Made by a program: the position numbers and the translations under genes. Shown here in pieces: positions 1 through 9,772 of a stretch of DNA of 36,141 bases (its first letter is position 1; each line of letters begins with the position of its first letter). The notes beneath the pieces are model-generated. The model was not told the origin of the DNA and did not search any database. It saw only the letters and a program-made list of their open reading frames with translations. This stretch comes from Candidatus Amoebophilus sp. 36-38 (lineage in GTDB: Bacteria > Bacteroidota > Bacteroidia > Cytophagales > Amoebophilaceae): NCBI GenBank assembly GCA_001897825.1, contig MKUM01000033.1, forward strand, positions 1 to 36,141, given 5' to 3'.

Positions 1-3000
1 GCTTTACATTTTGCTGCTTTTAAAGGTCATCAAGGAATAGTTGCGATGTTAATAGACAAAGGAGCAAAAATAGATGAGAAAACTAATGCAGGAGAGACAG
101 TTTTGCATGCTGCTATTGTGAAAGGCCATCAAGCAATAGTTGCGAAGTTACTAGACAAAGGAGCAAAAGTGGATGAGAAGAATAATAGAGGTCATACGGC
201 TTTGCATTTAGCTGCTATGCAAGGCCATCTAGAAATAGTTGAATTTTTAATAGCAAAAGGAGCAAAAGTAGATGAGAAAAATAATGGAGATTATACAGCT
301 CTGCATCACGCTGTTATGGAAGGCTATCAAGCAATAGTTGCGATGTTACTAGACAAAGGAGCAAAAATGAATGAAAAGGATAATATAATTGGCACAGCTT
401 TGCATTTAGCTGCTAGCGAAGGTCATCTAGAATTAGTTGAATTCTTACTAAACAAAGGAGCCAAAGTGGATGAGAAAAATGATAATGATTATACAGCTTT
501 GCATTTTGCTGCTCGAGGAGGCTATCTGGAATTAGTTGAATTTTTACTAGAAGAAGGAGCAGAAGTGGATGAAAAAACTAATGTAGGTGAGACGGCTTTG
601 CATTGGGCTGCTGTGAGAGGCCATTTAAAAATAGTTGAATTTTTACTAAAAAAAGGAGCAGAAGTGGAAAAGAAAGATGATAGAGGTTATACGTCTTTGC
701 ATTTTGCTGCTTTGAAAGGCCATCAAGCAATAGTTACGATGTTACTAGCAAAAGGAGTACAAGTGGATGAAAAAAATGGTGTAGGTCGAACAGCTTTACA
801 TTTTGCTGCTTTTAAAGGTCATTTAGAAATAGTTGCCATGTTGGTAGAAAAAGGAATAAAAGTAAATGAGAAAGATAATGAAGGTAATACAGTTTTACAT
901 TTGGCTGCTATAGAAGGGCATATAGAAATAATTCGATTTTTAATTGAGAAAGGAGTGGATATACATGCTACCAACAATCAGGGTTTGACTCCTTTGTATT
1001 TGGCTGTTAAAAAAGGGCATATAGAAACAATCAAACAATTGTTAATTGCAGAAGGGAGTAATTTGACAGATGATAGAAGTAAATTACTTTTAGAGGAGCT
1101 AGATAGTAATGAAATGACTAACCAAGAGTTATCTGAAAATCAAGTGCTTAAGCAAGGTATTTCCATTCACTCAGCTGCTTTATTCAGACAAGTTATTGTC
1201 TTGAACAGTATGAAGCTTATTGAATTTTTCATCAAGAAAAGTTTTGGATCAAATATTTCCCATCTTAAAGATAACAATTATAATAGTTTGTTACATATGG
1301 TGGCCATGAAACATACCAAGTTCAATAGAGATTTAATCCTCCTCCTCCTACGATTAGGTGCTGATATTAATTTAAAGAATATAGATGGTGACACGCCTTT
1401 GCATCTAGGTGCTGCAATAGGTAATACAGGGTTAGTTTGTTTTTTAATAAAAAAAGGAGCTTGTGTAAATGAAAAAAATAATATAGGTAATACCTGCTTA
1501 CATGTAGCTGCTCATAAAGGTAATATACAGTTGGTACAATTTTTAATCAAGAAGCAGGCTGAAATCGATACTAAAAATAATCATAGTTTAACTCCCTTGC
1601 ACATAGCCACTAAACAAGGCAATCAAGAATTAGCTGAGCTTTTAATAAATCATGGAGCTGATGTTAATGCCCAGGATGAATACAACGATAATACTCCTTT
1701 ACATGAGGTTGCTAGCAAAGGCTACTGGGAAATAGCTGAGCTTTTAATAGAACATGGAGCTACTATTAGCATTCAAAATAGATACGAAGGTAATACTCCT
1801 TTACATGTGGCTGCTCGAGAAGGCTATCCAGAGATCGTTAGACTACTAATAAAAAAAGCAACAGAAATCCGTGTTAAACCTATACATTCCGTGCATGTTA
1901 AAAATATAACTCAAGAGACTCCTTTGCATTATGCCGCTCAAAGGGGGCACGAAGAAATTATTCAAATATTACTAGAAAATGGAGCGGATATACATGCTAA
2001 GAATAAGGATCAAGAAACTGCCTTGCATGAAGCTGCCCGAGGAGGGTATGAAGCAATTATTCAAATATTACTAGAAAAAGGAGTAGATATACAGGTTAAA
2101 AATATAAATCAAGAAACTCTTTTACATGTAGCTGCTGCAGGAGGGCATGAAAAAATAGTTAAGCTATTCATAGAACAAGGATTAGACATACATACTAAGA
2201 ATATAAATCAAGAAACCCCATTGCATGTAGCTGCTCGAGAAGAGCATGAAAAGGTAGTTGAACTTTTACTAGCAAAAGGAGCAAAAGTAGATGAGAAAGA
2301 CCATGGAGGTCATACAGCTTTGCATGGGGCTGCTCAAAGAGGTCATAGAAAAGTAGTTGAGATATTATGGGAATCAGGAGCTGATATGGAAGAGAAAAAT
2401 AGTCAAGGTCATACTCCTTTACATATAGCTGCTCACAAAGGACAGCGAGAAGTAGTACAATTTTTAATAGAAAAGGGAGCCAATTTACATGCACTGAATT
2501 CCAAAGGCCAAAATTCCTTACATTTGACTGCTCAGACAGATCACCTAGAGACAGTTCAGGTATTGATTGATTTTGAAGTTGACATGACACACAAGGATCA
2601 GCAAGGCAATACTCCCTTACATGTAGCTGCTTTGGGAGGGTACATAAAAATAATTCAATTATTACTAGAAAAAGAGGCAGATATACAGGTTAAAAATACA
2701 GCTGGTCATAGGCCATTTGATATGGCTTTTCGAGCAGGCTATCTAGAGGTAGCTAAACTTTTAGCATCTGCTAGAGATAAATTAGGACGAAGCCTTTTGC
2801 ATTGGGCTGTTCGAGAAAATAATGTAGAGCAAGCTAATTGTTTAATACAATTAGGTGTTGATGTTAATATGCAAGATCATGATGCTTTAACGCCGCTGCA
2901 TGTAGCTATTCAACAAGGGCATGTACAAATGGCTAGACTGCTGGTAGCAAAAGGAGCTAATGTTAATACTACATTTAAAGATGGTTTTACTCCTTTGCAT

Positions 3001-4860
3001 ACAGCTACGCATCTGGGCCACCTATTCTTAGTTGATGATCTCATAAAAAAAGGAGCTGATGTAAATGCCGAGGTTAGAGGAACCAAGCCTTTGCACATTG
3101 CTGCTCTGAATAGAAATAGAAAATTAGCCAAATTATTAATTAAGCAGGGAGCGGTAGTAGATACTGAGAATATAGATGGGCAGACACCGTTGCATCTGGC
3201 TATTACGAAAGGTCATACAAGCGTAGTTAATCTGTTAATAAAGAAAAAAGCTGACATTTATGCTGAGTGGAAAGATACTGGACGTACCCTTTTGCATATC
3301 GCTACTATGCAAGGTCATATAGAAGTAGTTAACTTGTTATTAAGAAAAAAAGTTAGGGTAGACAAGATAGACAAGGAAGGGAACACCCCTTTGCATATAG
3401 CTGCTTACAAAGGGGAAAGAGCAGTAGCTGATCGGCTAATTCAAAATGGAGCTAAAGTAAACAATATAAACAAAACAGGGAAAACCCCTTTGCATTTGGC
3501 TGTTATGCAAGGACATCTAGAACTAATTCAATTATTACTACCAGAAGTATCTCAGGTAGATCTTAAAGATGATAAAGGCTGTACTCCTTTACAATATGCT
3601 GCTTTGAAAAGTCATGTAGAAATAGTTCGGTTTTTAATAGAACAAGGAGGTAGGGTAGAGGCAAAAAATAATGAGGGTAACACTCCCTTGCATTTGGCTG
3701 CCTTGACAGGAAGTCGAATAGTAACTGAACTATTAATAGAAAAGGCATCCGAGGTTAAACTAGAAAATAACTATATTGATTCTCAAAATGAACAAGGGTT
3801 AACTCCTTTGCATTTCGCCGTCTTGCAAGGGCATAAAAAATTAGCTAAGCTATTACTAAGTATAGGAGCTGCGGTTGATGTCAAGAACCAACTCAATCGT
3901 ACTCCTTTGCATTTAGCTGTTTTAGAAGGGCATGTAGAAGTAGTTAGATTACTATTAGAGAAAGGGGCTAATTCAGAAGGAAAAGATGAGGAAGGTAATA
4001 CTCCTTTGCATTTAGCTGCTTGGCAAGGTTATAGAAAAATAGCTGAACTGTTAATAAGAAAAGTAGCTGGACTTAAATTTAGAAATCAATATATCAATGA
4101 TCGAAATGATTTGGGTAGTAAGGCCATACATTTGGCCGCTTTGCAAGGCCATAAAAAATTAGCTAAGCGTTTGATAGAATTAGGAGCCAAAGTAAATGCC
4201 AAGGATAAAAAATGCCAAACCCCATTGCATTTGGCTGCTAAAAAAGGACATGTAAGCGTAGTACGAGAATTAATAAGATTAAAAGCCAAAGTTAATGCTA
4301 AGGATAAACAGGGTAATACCCCTTTATATTTGGCTATTAAAAACGGGTGTGCAGAAATAGTTAATTTATTGATGGGTTCAAAAGCTGATGTGAATGCCAA
4401 GGATGCAAAAAATAAACAAAGTAATACGCTTCTGCATATTGCTGCAAAAAAAGCGCATGTAGAAGTAGTTCGTGAGTTAATGAGATTAAAAGCCAACGTT
4501 AATGCTAAAGATAAGCAGGGCAAAACTCCTTTACATGTGGCTGTAGAAGAGAGACATACAGAAATAATTAAACTGTTAATAGATAAAATATATGAGGATG
4601 GGCAAACGCTGCTACATTTGGCAATTCGACACAATGATTTGGATAAAGTTAAGTGGCTAACGGAGCTGGGAGCAGATGTTAATGCGAAGGATAAAAATGG
4701 TACTACTCCGTTGCATATAGCTGCTCAGAAAGGTAATCTAGAGATAGTAAGGATATTGAGAGCGCATGGGGCAGATCTAACCACGCCGAATAACGACGGC
4801 TTAACACCTGTACAGGTAGCCACAGCATATAATCACATGGAGTTAGTTGATTTTTTAAGT
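1..4860 (+). repeat. 99-bp coding tandem repeat array (ankyrin units)
   Basis: Units of about 99 bp repeat through the gene, each with a core encoding TPLHLAA or TALHFAA followed by the helix LLxxKGAxVDEKN. Units in the first 900 bp share long near-identical stretches, whereas later units are more diverged, which suggests recent expansion or homogenisation toward the 5' side. Confidence 0.85.
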
Positions 4861-4893
4861 ATCGGATCAGAATGGATGAAAAAAGCATCGTAG
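1..4893 (+). CDS. Giant ankyrin-repeat protein (5' end outside window)
   Basis: The reading frame is open from the first base of the window, and the ankyrin motif is already running there, so the true start lies upstream; the first in-window ATG (position 46) is just a methionine inside a repeat. At least 1630 residues are visible. I count about 47 ankyrin units of the usual 33-residue period with the TPLHxAAxxGH core, interrupted around residues 340-430 by a degenerate stretch. No other domain is seen; the C-terminus ends shortly after the last repeat. Ankyrin arrays bind proteins; in amoeba and arthropod symbionts they are commonly proposed host-interaction factors, but no partner can be named. 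Many repeats are close copies at DNA level: the unit at position 1 is nearly the same as that at about 800. The gene converges on the next one. Identity is certain, function unknown. Confidence 0.97.
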   Translation, partial: ALHFAAFKGHQGIVAMLIDKGAKIDEKTNAGETVLHAAIVKGHQAIVAKLLDKGAKVDEKNNRGHTALHLAAMQGHLEIVEFLIAKGAKVDEKNNGDYTALHHAVMEGYQAIVAMLLDKGAKMNEKDNIIGTALHLAASEGHLELVEFLLNKGAKVDEKNDNDYTALHFAARGGYLELVEFLLEEGAEVDEKTNVGETALHWAAVRGHLKIVEFLLKKGAEVEKKDDRGYTSLHFAALKGHQAIVTMLLAKGVQVDEKNGVGRTALHFAAFKGHLEIVAMLVEKGIKVNEKDNEGNTVLHLAAIEGHIEIIRFLIEKGVDIHATNNQGLTPLYLAVKKGHIETIKQLLIAEGSNLTDDRSKLLLEELDSNEMTNQELSENQVLKQGISIHSAALFRQVIVLNSMKLIEFFIKKSFGSNISHLKDNNYNSLLHMVAMKHTKFNRDLILLLLRLGADINLKNIDGDTPLHLGAAIGNTGLVCFLIKKGACVNEKNNIGNTCLHVAAHKGNIQLVQFLIKKQAEIDTKNNHSLTPLHIATKQGNQELAELLINHGADVNAQDEYNDNTPLHEVASKGYWEIAELLIEHGATISIQNRYEGNTPLHVAAREGYPEIVRLLIKKATEIRVKPIHSVHVKNITQETPLHYAAQRGHEEIIQILLENGADIHAKNKDQETALHEAARGGYEAIIQILLEKGVDIQVKNINQETLLHVAAAGGHEKIVKLFIEQGLDIHTKNINQETPLHVAAREEHEKVVELLLAKGAKVDEKDHGGHTALHGAAQRGHRKVVEILWESGADMEEKNSQGHTPLHIAAHKGQREVVQFLIEKGANLHALNSKGQNSLHLTAQTDHLETVQVLIDFEVDMTHKDQQGNTPLHVAALGGYIKIIQLLLEKEADIQVKNTAGHRPFDMAFRAGYLEVAKLLASARDKLGRSLLHWAVRENNVEQANCLIQLGVDVNMQDHDALTPLHVAIQQGHVQMARLLVAKGANVNTTFKDGFTPLHTATHLGHLFLVDDLIKKGADVNAEVRGTKPLHIAALNRNRKLAKLLIKQGAVVDTENIDGQTPLHLAITKGHTSVVNLLIKKKADIYAEWKDTGRTLLHIATMQGHIEVVNLLLRKKVRVDKIDKEGNTPLHIAAYKGERAVADRLIQNGAKVNNINKTGKTPLHLAVMQGHLELIQLLLPEVSQVDLKDDKGCTPLQYAALKSHVEIVRFLIEQGGRVEAKNNEGNTPLHLAALTGSRIVTELLIEKASEVKLENNYIDSQNEQGLTPLHFAVLQGHKKLAKLLLSIGAAVDVKNQLNRTPLHLAVLEGHVEVVRLLLEKGANSEGKDEEGNTPLHLAAWQGYRKIAELLIRKVAGLKFRNQYINDRNDLGSKAIHLAALQGHKKLAKRLIELGAKVNAKDKKCQTPLHLAAKKGHVSVVRELIRLKAKVNAKDKQGNTPLYLAIKNGCAEIVNLLMGSKADVNAKDAKNKQSNTLLHIAAKKAHVEVVRELMRLKANVNAKDKQGKTPLHVAVEERHTEIIKLLIDKIYEDGQTLLHLAIRHNDLDKVKWLTELGADVNAKDKNGTTPLHIAAQKGNLEIVRILRAHGADLTTPNNDGLTPVQVATAYNHMELVDFLSIGSEWMKKAS

Positions 4894-4941
4894 TATTCAG
4901 TTTTAGCATGATACTAGCTAGTAGGCCTAAGGCATTTCAAC

Positions 4942-4960
4942 TTGGCTCTTTGGAAGCCAA
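4942..4960. terminator. Possible bidirectional hairpin between convergent genes
   Basis: TTGGCT (4942-4947) and AGCCAA (4955-4960) form a 6-bp stem with a 7-base loop in the 82-bp gap between two convergent genes. There is no clear T-run on either side, so termination is inferred from position only. Confidence 0.3.
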
Positions 4961-4975
4961 TCAAGAAGCTTGCTA

Positions 4976-6475
4976 TTATAGATATTTGCCAGCTAGGTAG
5001 TCTAGGAAAATGCCAGGATTTATTTTTTCATAACCTGTTGATGTTTTAAGCAATTCAGAAGAACTCTTTTGTGCACCAAAATTTCGTAAGTTTTGGTTGA
5101 GGTAAGTATTCAAACTTTCAAAGCTACCTTCACGTAATTCAGTTTTGATAGCTGGATATTTGATTTGAGCGGCTTTCATGAGCATGCTAGCAATAATGGC
5201 GCCGTTTGTATAGCAAGGGAAGTAGCCCAGCAATCCGGCCGGCCAATGTACATCTTGCATACAACCTTCGCTATCATTTGTGGGAGTAATGCCCAAGTAT
5301 TCTTTCATTTTTGTATTCCACAGATGGGGCAAATCAGTTGCTTGTACCCTGTCTTTTATGATAGCCTGTTCTATTTCAAAACGAATGATCACATGTAGCG
5401 GGTACGTAACCTCATCTGCTTCTACGCGGATAAGGCTTGGTTGAACTCTATTTACTAATTTATACAGATTCTCAGCAGAATAAGCTGGGCCCTTGAATCC
5501 GAACTCGTCTCGTAGAAGGCGGGCTAAAAATTGTATAAACTCGAACGAGGTCCCGGCTTGGCACTCCATAATTAAAGACTGACTCTCGTGAAAAGCCATA
5601 CCTTTGGGCTGGCCAACAGGCTGATTTCGATAAGATTCGGGAAGATTTTGTTGGTATAGGCCATGACCAGTTTCATGTATAATACCAAATAAGCCTGTTA
5701 TAAAATTATTTTCATCATACCTAGTGGTAAGCCGTACATCATCATTTGAACCACTGCAGAATGGATGGGCAGACTTATCAAGGCGTCCTTTATCCATGTC
5801 AAAACCCATCTTTTCAATGAGTCGAAGTCCAATTGTCTTTTGTATGTTTTCGTCAATTTTGTCGGGTAAATTGATAATTTTTTCTGCTTGTTGTTTGGCA
5901 GTAATTTTCTCAATTAGCTTAGGTAACTCCCGCTTAAGTATATCATATACTCCTTGTATTTCGGTTGTGCTTCTATCTGGATCATAGCCATCCATGAGCA
6001 TATCGTATGGATCCTTGTTGAAATGACTAGCTTTTAGATCAGCTATTTTACGCGATAGCTTAAAGACATGGTCCAAGTGAGGTATCAATTGGGTAAAATC
6101 ATTCTTTTTGCGTGCTTCTCGCCATACAAACTCACATTCGCTGGTAGCTATACTATATGCATGCTGTAGGTCAGGGTTAATACATTGGGCATGTTCATAG
6201 CTTCTTTTGATGGTAGCTAGATTAGACTTTTGCCATTCATCCAGATAGCCTATTTCTTGGGTTGCTGCTTCAATCAAATTGCCTAACTCTTGTGAAGTGG
6301 ACATTTCATGTGTAAGCATGGTGAGTGTGGCTAACTCTTCGTGGCGATTAGCTGTGGCACCTTTGGGTAAGTTGATTTCTGCATCCCAATGCAGAACAGA
6401 GGCCAGATTTCGAAGATGTGTAAGTTGCTTTAACTTATTTTCTAGTTTTAAATATTGGGTTATTTGTTTAGCCAT
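4976..6475 (-). CDS. M32-family carboxypeptidase (Taq type)
   Basis: Zinc metallocarboxypeptidase of peptidase family M32, 499 residues, the usual family length. The zinc motif HETGH lies at residues 267-271 and the third ligand is the glutamate of the conserved HESQS segment (about E297). The family signature VEADEVTYPLH is present further on, followed by the typical C-terminal region. Family members remove C-terminal residues from peptides one at a time in the cytoplasm; there is no signal peptide. In an amino-acid-scavenging symbiont it probably finishes degradation of imported peptides (inference). It stands alone: convergent with the ankyrin gene on one side, and almost 300 bp from the next minus-strand gene. 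The start is the first ATG of the frame and gives the expected N-terminus. Confidence 0.95.
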   Translation of the reverse strand: MAKQITQYLKLENKLKQLTHLRNLASVLHWDAEINLPKGATANRHEELATLTMLTHEMSTSQELGNLIEAATQEIGYLDEWQKSNLATIKRSYEHAQCINPDLQHAYSIATSECEFVWREARKKNDFTQLIPHLDHVFKLSRKIADLKASHFNKDPYDMLMDGYDPDRSTTEIQGVYDILKRELPKLIEKITAKQQAEKIINLPDKIDENIQKTIGLRLIEKMGFDMDKGRLDKSAHPFCSGSNDDVRLTTRYDENNFITGLFGIIHETGHGLYQQNLPESYRNQPVGQPKGMAFHESQSLIMECQAGTSFEFIQFLARLLRDEFGFKGPAYSAENLYKLVNRVQPSLIRVEADEVTYPLHVIIRFEIEQAIIKDRVQATDLPHLWNTKMKEYLGITPTNDSEGCMQDVHWPAGLLGYFPCYTNGAIIASMLMKAAQIKYPAIKTELREGSFESLNTYLNQNLRNFGAQKSSSELLKTSTGYEKINPGIFLDYLAGKYL

Positions 6476-6771
6476 AGGAGTGTATGAATTCTTTTCTCTA
6501 ATTGGTTGTAGCCAATATACTTTATTTGAGTTTGATTACCTAGCCGAGTAATTGATCTACGATATGATAAGCCTACTAAAATCCCTTGAATCAGATCGAG
6601 TGTTGTTTGGTTGGACCAGCAGGGCGAATGAACAGAAAATTACGGTTGCGTGTCCAGAGGAGGCTGATATATCTAGTAGGAAATAAACCCTACCGGAGCA
6701 AAAGTTAGAATTTGGTAACTAGGATAGCAGTATGGAGAGAAATCTTGTAATTTATATGCTGCTGTCGTGCC
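6476..6771. other. Intergenic region, nothing recognised
   Basis: This 296-bp spacer lies upstream of the carboxypeptidase gene and downstream of the Rpn-like gene, both on the minus strand. It should hold the carboxypeptidase promoter. I checked for tRNA, tmRNA, RNase P and SRP RNA signatures and saw none convincing; a short GTAGG/CCTAC hairpin near 6680-6700 is the only structure noticed. Confidence 0.4.
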
Positions 6772-7680
6772 CTATTTATTTCTACTAGACTTTTCAATCT
6801 CTCTTTTAAGGTTCTCTATGCTTACTTTAGGTAACTCTGTTATTCTTTGAATTAAGCTTATTTCACAACCTTCTTTAAGCATATTCTTTGCTATCTGCAT
6901 CTTTTCTGTTTGTATACCTTCTAGTTTAGCTTTTTCTTGTAATTTATGTGCTGCACTCATAATTATAGTCTCTTGATCTGGTGATGCTTTTATTATTGCT
7001 TTTAGTAGATCTTCTGGATCATTCTTATCATCGGTACCTAATATATACATTACACCAGTAGATCCAAAAGGGCTCTTAGTTATTTTACAAATTAATACTG
7101 TATTATTATTTATCCAATTTAGATGATCACGTTCTATTCCCTGCTTAAGCAATATTTCTACCAATCCGAAAGATCCATCTTTTAATAGTTCTTCTTGATT
7201 TAATATTGTTAAATCTAATAGCTTAGCAGGTTTAAACATCTTTCCCCTGGCTAGTTCTATATCTTCAAAACAGTCAAAGATATCCACCGAATAAGGATAG
7301 GGACTCTCTTGGCCAGCATATATACAAAGGTTAATAATAGGTAACTTTTTATTTCCTTCATCTAAATGCTGTCTTATTAATAAGACATTATACTCCAATA
7401 GCCTGAATGATAACAATTCATCTGGGGTACTTTGGTGCTCGACAAGCGTGTATATATAGGTTTGCTTATTATCAATCATACATTTATATACGACGTCACT
7501 ATGGTATTGTTTAAGTTCCTTTGAAATAAAACTTTTGTTAGTTAATTGTAATGATTCCCAATCTATTCTTTTTACAATATCAGCAGGCACGTGAACTGTT
7601 ATGAGCTCGCGTGCTACAGCTATATCTGAAAGAATGCGTTTGGCAAAGCTATCGTGGGGTTGATGTATTTCTATATTCAT
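6772..7680 (-). CDS. Rpn-family nuclease / YhgA-like putative transposase
   Basis: A 302-residue protein of the Rpn (recombination-promoting nuclease, PF04754-like) family, a PD-(D/E)XK nuclease fold. Visible landmarks are the N-terminal HDSFAKRILSD segment, the HSDVVYK strand with D62 and the VEHQS motif with E81 and Q83, matching the family active site. The C-terminal part (LEGIQTEKMQIAKNMLKEG) is the usual helical tail. Better-studied members are DNA endonucleases that raise RecA-independent recombination or act in phage defence; many intracellular bacteria carry multiple copies annotated as transposases. There are no terminal inverted repeats around this copy, so it is not an obvious insertion sequence. 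It ends about 300 bp from the carboxypeptidase and starts 64 bp from the end of the lipoprotein gene on the same strand, so co-transcription is possible. Confidence 0.85.
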   Translation of the reverse strand: MNIEIHQPHDSFAKRILSDIAVARELITVHVPADIVKRIDWESLQLTNKSFISKELKQYHSDVVYKCMIDNKQTYIYTLVEHQSTPDELLSFRLLEYNVLLIRQHLDEGNKKLPIINLCIYAGQESPYPYSVDIFDCFEDIELARGKMFKPAKLLDLTILNQEELLKDGSFGLVEILLKQGIERDHLNWINNNTVLICKITKSPFGSTGVMYILGTDDKNDPEDLLKAIIKASPDQETIIMSAAHKLQEKAKLEGIQTEKMQIAKNMLKEGCEISLIQRITELPKVSIENLKREIEKSSRNK

Positions 7681-7744
7681 GTGTACTAGTCACCATTTAG
7701 ACTGATAGATTGCTTGTAACCACCTCTACGAATCACACATTTTT

Positions 7745-9772
7745 TTACTTAATCTTTTTGTTTTTTCTTTCTTCTTTCTTTTTCCAATTTACTGGAACTG
7801 TATTTATGCACTTTACTCCTTCTAAACTAATTTGGATAATTAAGCTATCAGCATTTACACTATTTATGATTAGTTGAAATTTCGTATCGTGTCCTGGCTC
7901 TATGCCCTTATTTAATAAATTTCCTAAGCTCTGCCCTTGGATATCTGATAGGTTGCTTTTTCTTCTGGTAAGTTTTACATCAGCTAAATCGCCTATCCCT
8001 TCGATGGTATATTTTATTTTTATGTTGTTGAGATCCTCTTTGCTTAATTTTTCTCCTTTATTTTTTAGCAAAAGATTAAACATTTTAATTGTCTCATTAT
8101 CTCGTTTATCAAGGCTCAGTTCCAGGTCAGGTATTGGGCTGGTTTCGTTTTTATTTTGCTTTATTTTTTCTACTTGCTTCCAAGTTACTAGGGCTGTATG
8201 TGTATTTTTTACACCTTCTAAAAAAAGCTCAATAACCAAGTTTTCTGCATTTCCGCTTTCTATTAATAATTCGAAGCTTTCTTGATTTCCTGCTGCCAAG
8301 CCAGAATTTAAAAGATCACCTAGTTTTGCTCCATTGATAACAGTTTGGCTTCTTCTTTTTTTAAGCCTAACATTTGTTAAATCACCTTCTCCTTTAACAT
8401 TGTATTTCAGTGTTACATTACAGAGGGTTTCTTGACTTAATTCTTGTCCTTTATTCTGCACAAGAACAAGGAACTTTTTACTTGGTTCTCCATGTTTTTT
8501 TAATTTCTGTTTAATGTCCAGATGTAAATCAGGTATGTAGTTGGGAGGGATGTCTGATTTTTTCTTAGACCTTGCTTGCTGCTTTGGGCTATTTTTGTCA
8601 GAGGCTTTTTTAAAGCTAGGGTGCTTTGATTGTTTTTCTTCTTCTTTTTTTGCCGATTCGTATTCTTGATTGCTTGTATTTGTGTTAGCTGGTTCTTGGG
8701 TTTCCTGATTGACTTTTTGAGTGGATTCCTGTTTTTGAGGTTCAGTTGTGGTTTTGTGTGAAGACGTGTTTTCCTGTTGCCTACTTTCTGATGTGTTTTT
8801 CTGTACGTCAGATTTTTCTTGCCTACTTTCTGTTTCAGAAGGAGTAGGGGGGTGTTTGTAGGTTATTTTATGTGTAACTAGCGCTATCTTTCCTGGTTCC
8901 TGTGTGAGGATAAGTTTGATCTCATTTTTAGAATTTTTACTCTTAGAGACAGGGATTACCTTGAATTCTATAGGCTCAGTTTCCGTATCTGATTTTAATG
9001 AGTGGACATCATCTTTTAGTAATTGCCTTAATGTAGCCGTATGGGTATTGGTTTTTACAAATTGACATATAATACCAGGAGAGCTAGATAAATTTAGCTC
9101 GATTTTGTTGGCATCAAAGGTATGATCTGTGGCATTTTTTAAAATAAAGCTACCTATCTTTCCTCCAACTAATTCATCTATGTTACGTACTAATAATTTC
9201 CCTTTCATCCAGACTACTTCCATCTTTTGGAGGACTGTATGTTGTTGATCTAATAATTCTATTCCTAACGTAAGCTTGGTGGCCTGATCAGCCGGGTTTA
9301 ACTTTAATTTAATTGGTATAGTTAGCTGCTTCTTTGTTGAGGCCGTTATTTTAGTAGAAACATCTTTAAATTCCTTTAAAGCCTTATTGATATAGGTTAC
9401 AGTTTCTTTTTGATTAGTAGTATTTTCATAAGATATATGACTCTCAAAAGCTTGTTCTTCTAAAAATTTAACTTGAAGCTTAAAATCTTGGATACAAGAA
9501 ATGTTATCTTGGCCTACGGCTTTTATGGTCAAGTTGATTGTTTTTTGTTTATCTATTAACTGTGATTTTTTCACTGACATATTGAATGGTTCGGTTTGTT
9601 CATTTTCAGGAACAGATGCAGATGGATGGGACAGTTTAGGTGCTTTCTTATTTTTACAAGATACAACCATTAGAAACCCTGCCAGACTGATAACCGATGT
9701 GATTAGAGCTCGCAAATAATAAACGCTAATGCGTTTGTGTATATAGGGTAATACGATCAATATTTTTATCAT
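7745..9772 (-). CDS. Large lipoprotein with four related beta-rich modules
   Basis: A 675-residue protein that I cannot assign to a named family. Residues 20-39 form a signal segment ending in the lipobox MVVSC (C39), so it is predicted to be a lipid-anchored envelope protein; the n-region is unusually long. After that come two beta-strand-rich modules (about 63-190 and 191-307), a polar, probably disordered linker rich in Q, E, S, K and T (about 308-412), and two clearly similar modules (about 413-543 and 544-671). The last two share the pattern LVxNKGxxLSxExLxNxxxKY, then GDLxxVxLxxRxS, LGxLLNxG and LEGVKxxxTxxVxWK. The N-terminal modules are weaker versions. The same kind of module precedes the ankyrin repeats in the three lipoproteins at 19349-24911. 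An Ig-like fold is a guess. A role in adhesion or surface binding is inference. Confidence 0.75.
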   Translation of the reverse strand: MIKILIVLPYIHKRISVYYLRALITSVISLAGFLMVVSCKNKKAPKLSHPSASVPENEQTEPFNMSVKKSQLIDKQKTINLTIKAVGQDNISCIQDFKLQVKFLEEQAFESHISYENTTNQKETVTYINKALKEFKDVSTKITASTKKQLTIPIKLKLNPADQATKLTLGIELLDQQHTVLQKMEVVWMKGKLLVRNIDELVGGKIGSFILKNATDHTFDANKIELNLSSSPGIICQFVKTNTHTATLRQLLKDDVHSLKSDTETEPIEFKVIPVSKSKNSKNEIKLILTQEPGKIALVTHKITYKHPPTPSETESRQEKSDVQKNTSESRQQENTSSHKTTTEPQKQESTQKVNQETQEPANTNTSNQEYESAKKEEEKQSKHPSFKKASDKNSPKQQARSKKKSDIPPNYIPDLHLDIKQKLKKHGEPSKKFLVLVQNKGQELSQETLCNVTLKYNVKGEGDLTNVRLKKRRSQTVINGAKLGDLLNSGLAAGNQESFELLIESGNAENLVIELFLEGVKNTHTALVTWKQVEKIKQNKNETSPIPDLELSLDKRDNETIKMFNLLLKNKGEKLSKEDLNNIKIKYTIEGIGDLADVKLTRRKSNLSDIQGQSLGNLLNKGIEPGHDTKFQLIINSVNADSLIIQISLEGVKCINTVPVNWKKKEERKNKKIK

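Noticed and set aside
2195..4634. Minus-strand open frames inside the giant ankyrin gene
   Set aside because: They follow the repeat period, have no family match and are by-products of repetitive coding on the other strand. The same holds for the minus-strand frames inside 20967-24559.
1..4893. CRISPR-like regular repeats of about 99 bp (also 105 bp at 21240-22570 and 78 bp at 34630-35300)
   Set aside because: The repeats are continuous coding sequence for ankyrin or leucine-rich repeats, with no spacers and no cas genes.
5165..6551. Plus-strand open frames across the carboxypeptidase gene
   Set aside because: They are antisense to a well-conserved M32 enzyme and encode nothing recognisable.
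6580..6771. Possible structured RNA upstream of the carboxypeptidase gene
   Set aside because: ACAGAAAA and a small hairpin raised the thought of RNase P or SRP RNA, but the other conserved segments are missing.
7902..8285. Plus-strand frame opposite the large lipoprotein
   Set aside because: Antisense to the repeated modules; it reflects the lysine- and leucine-rich composition of the true gene.
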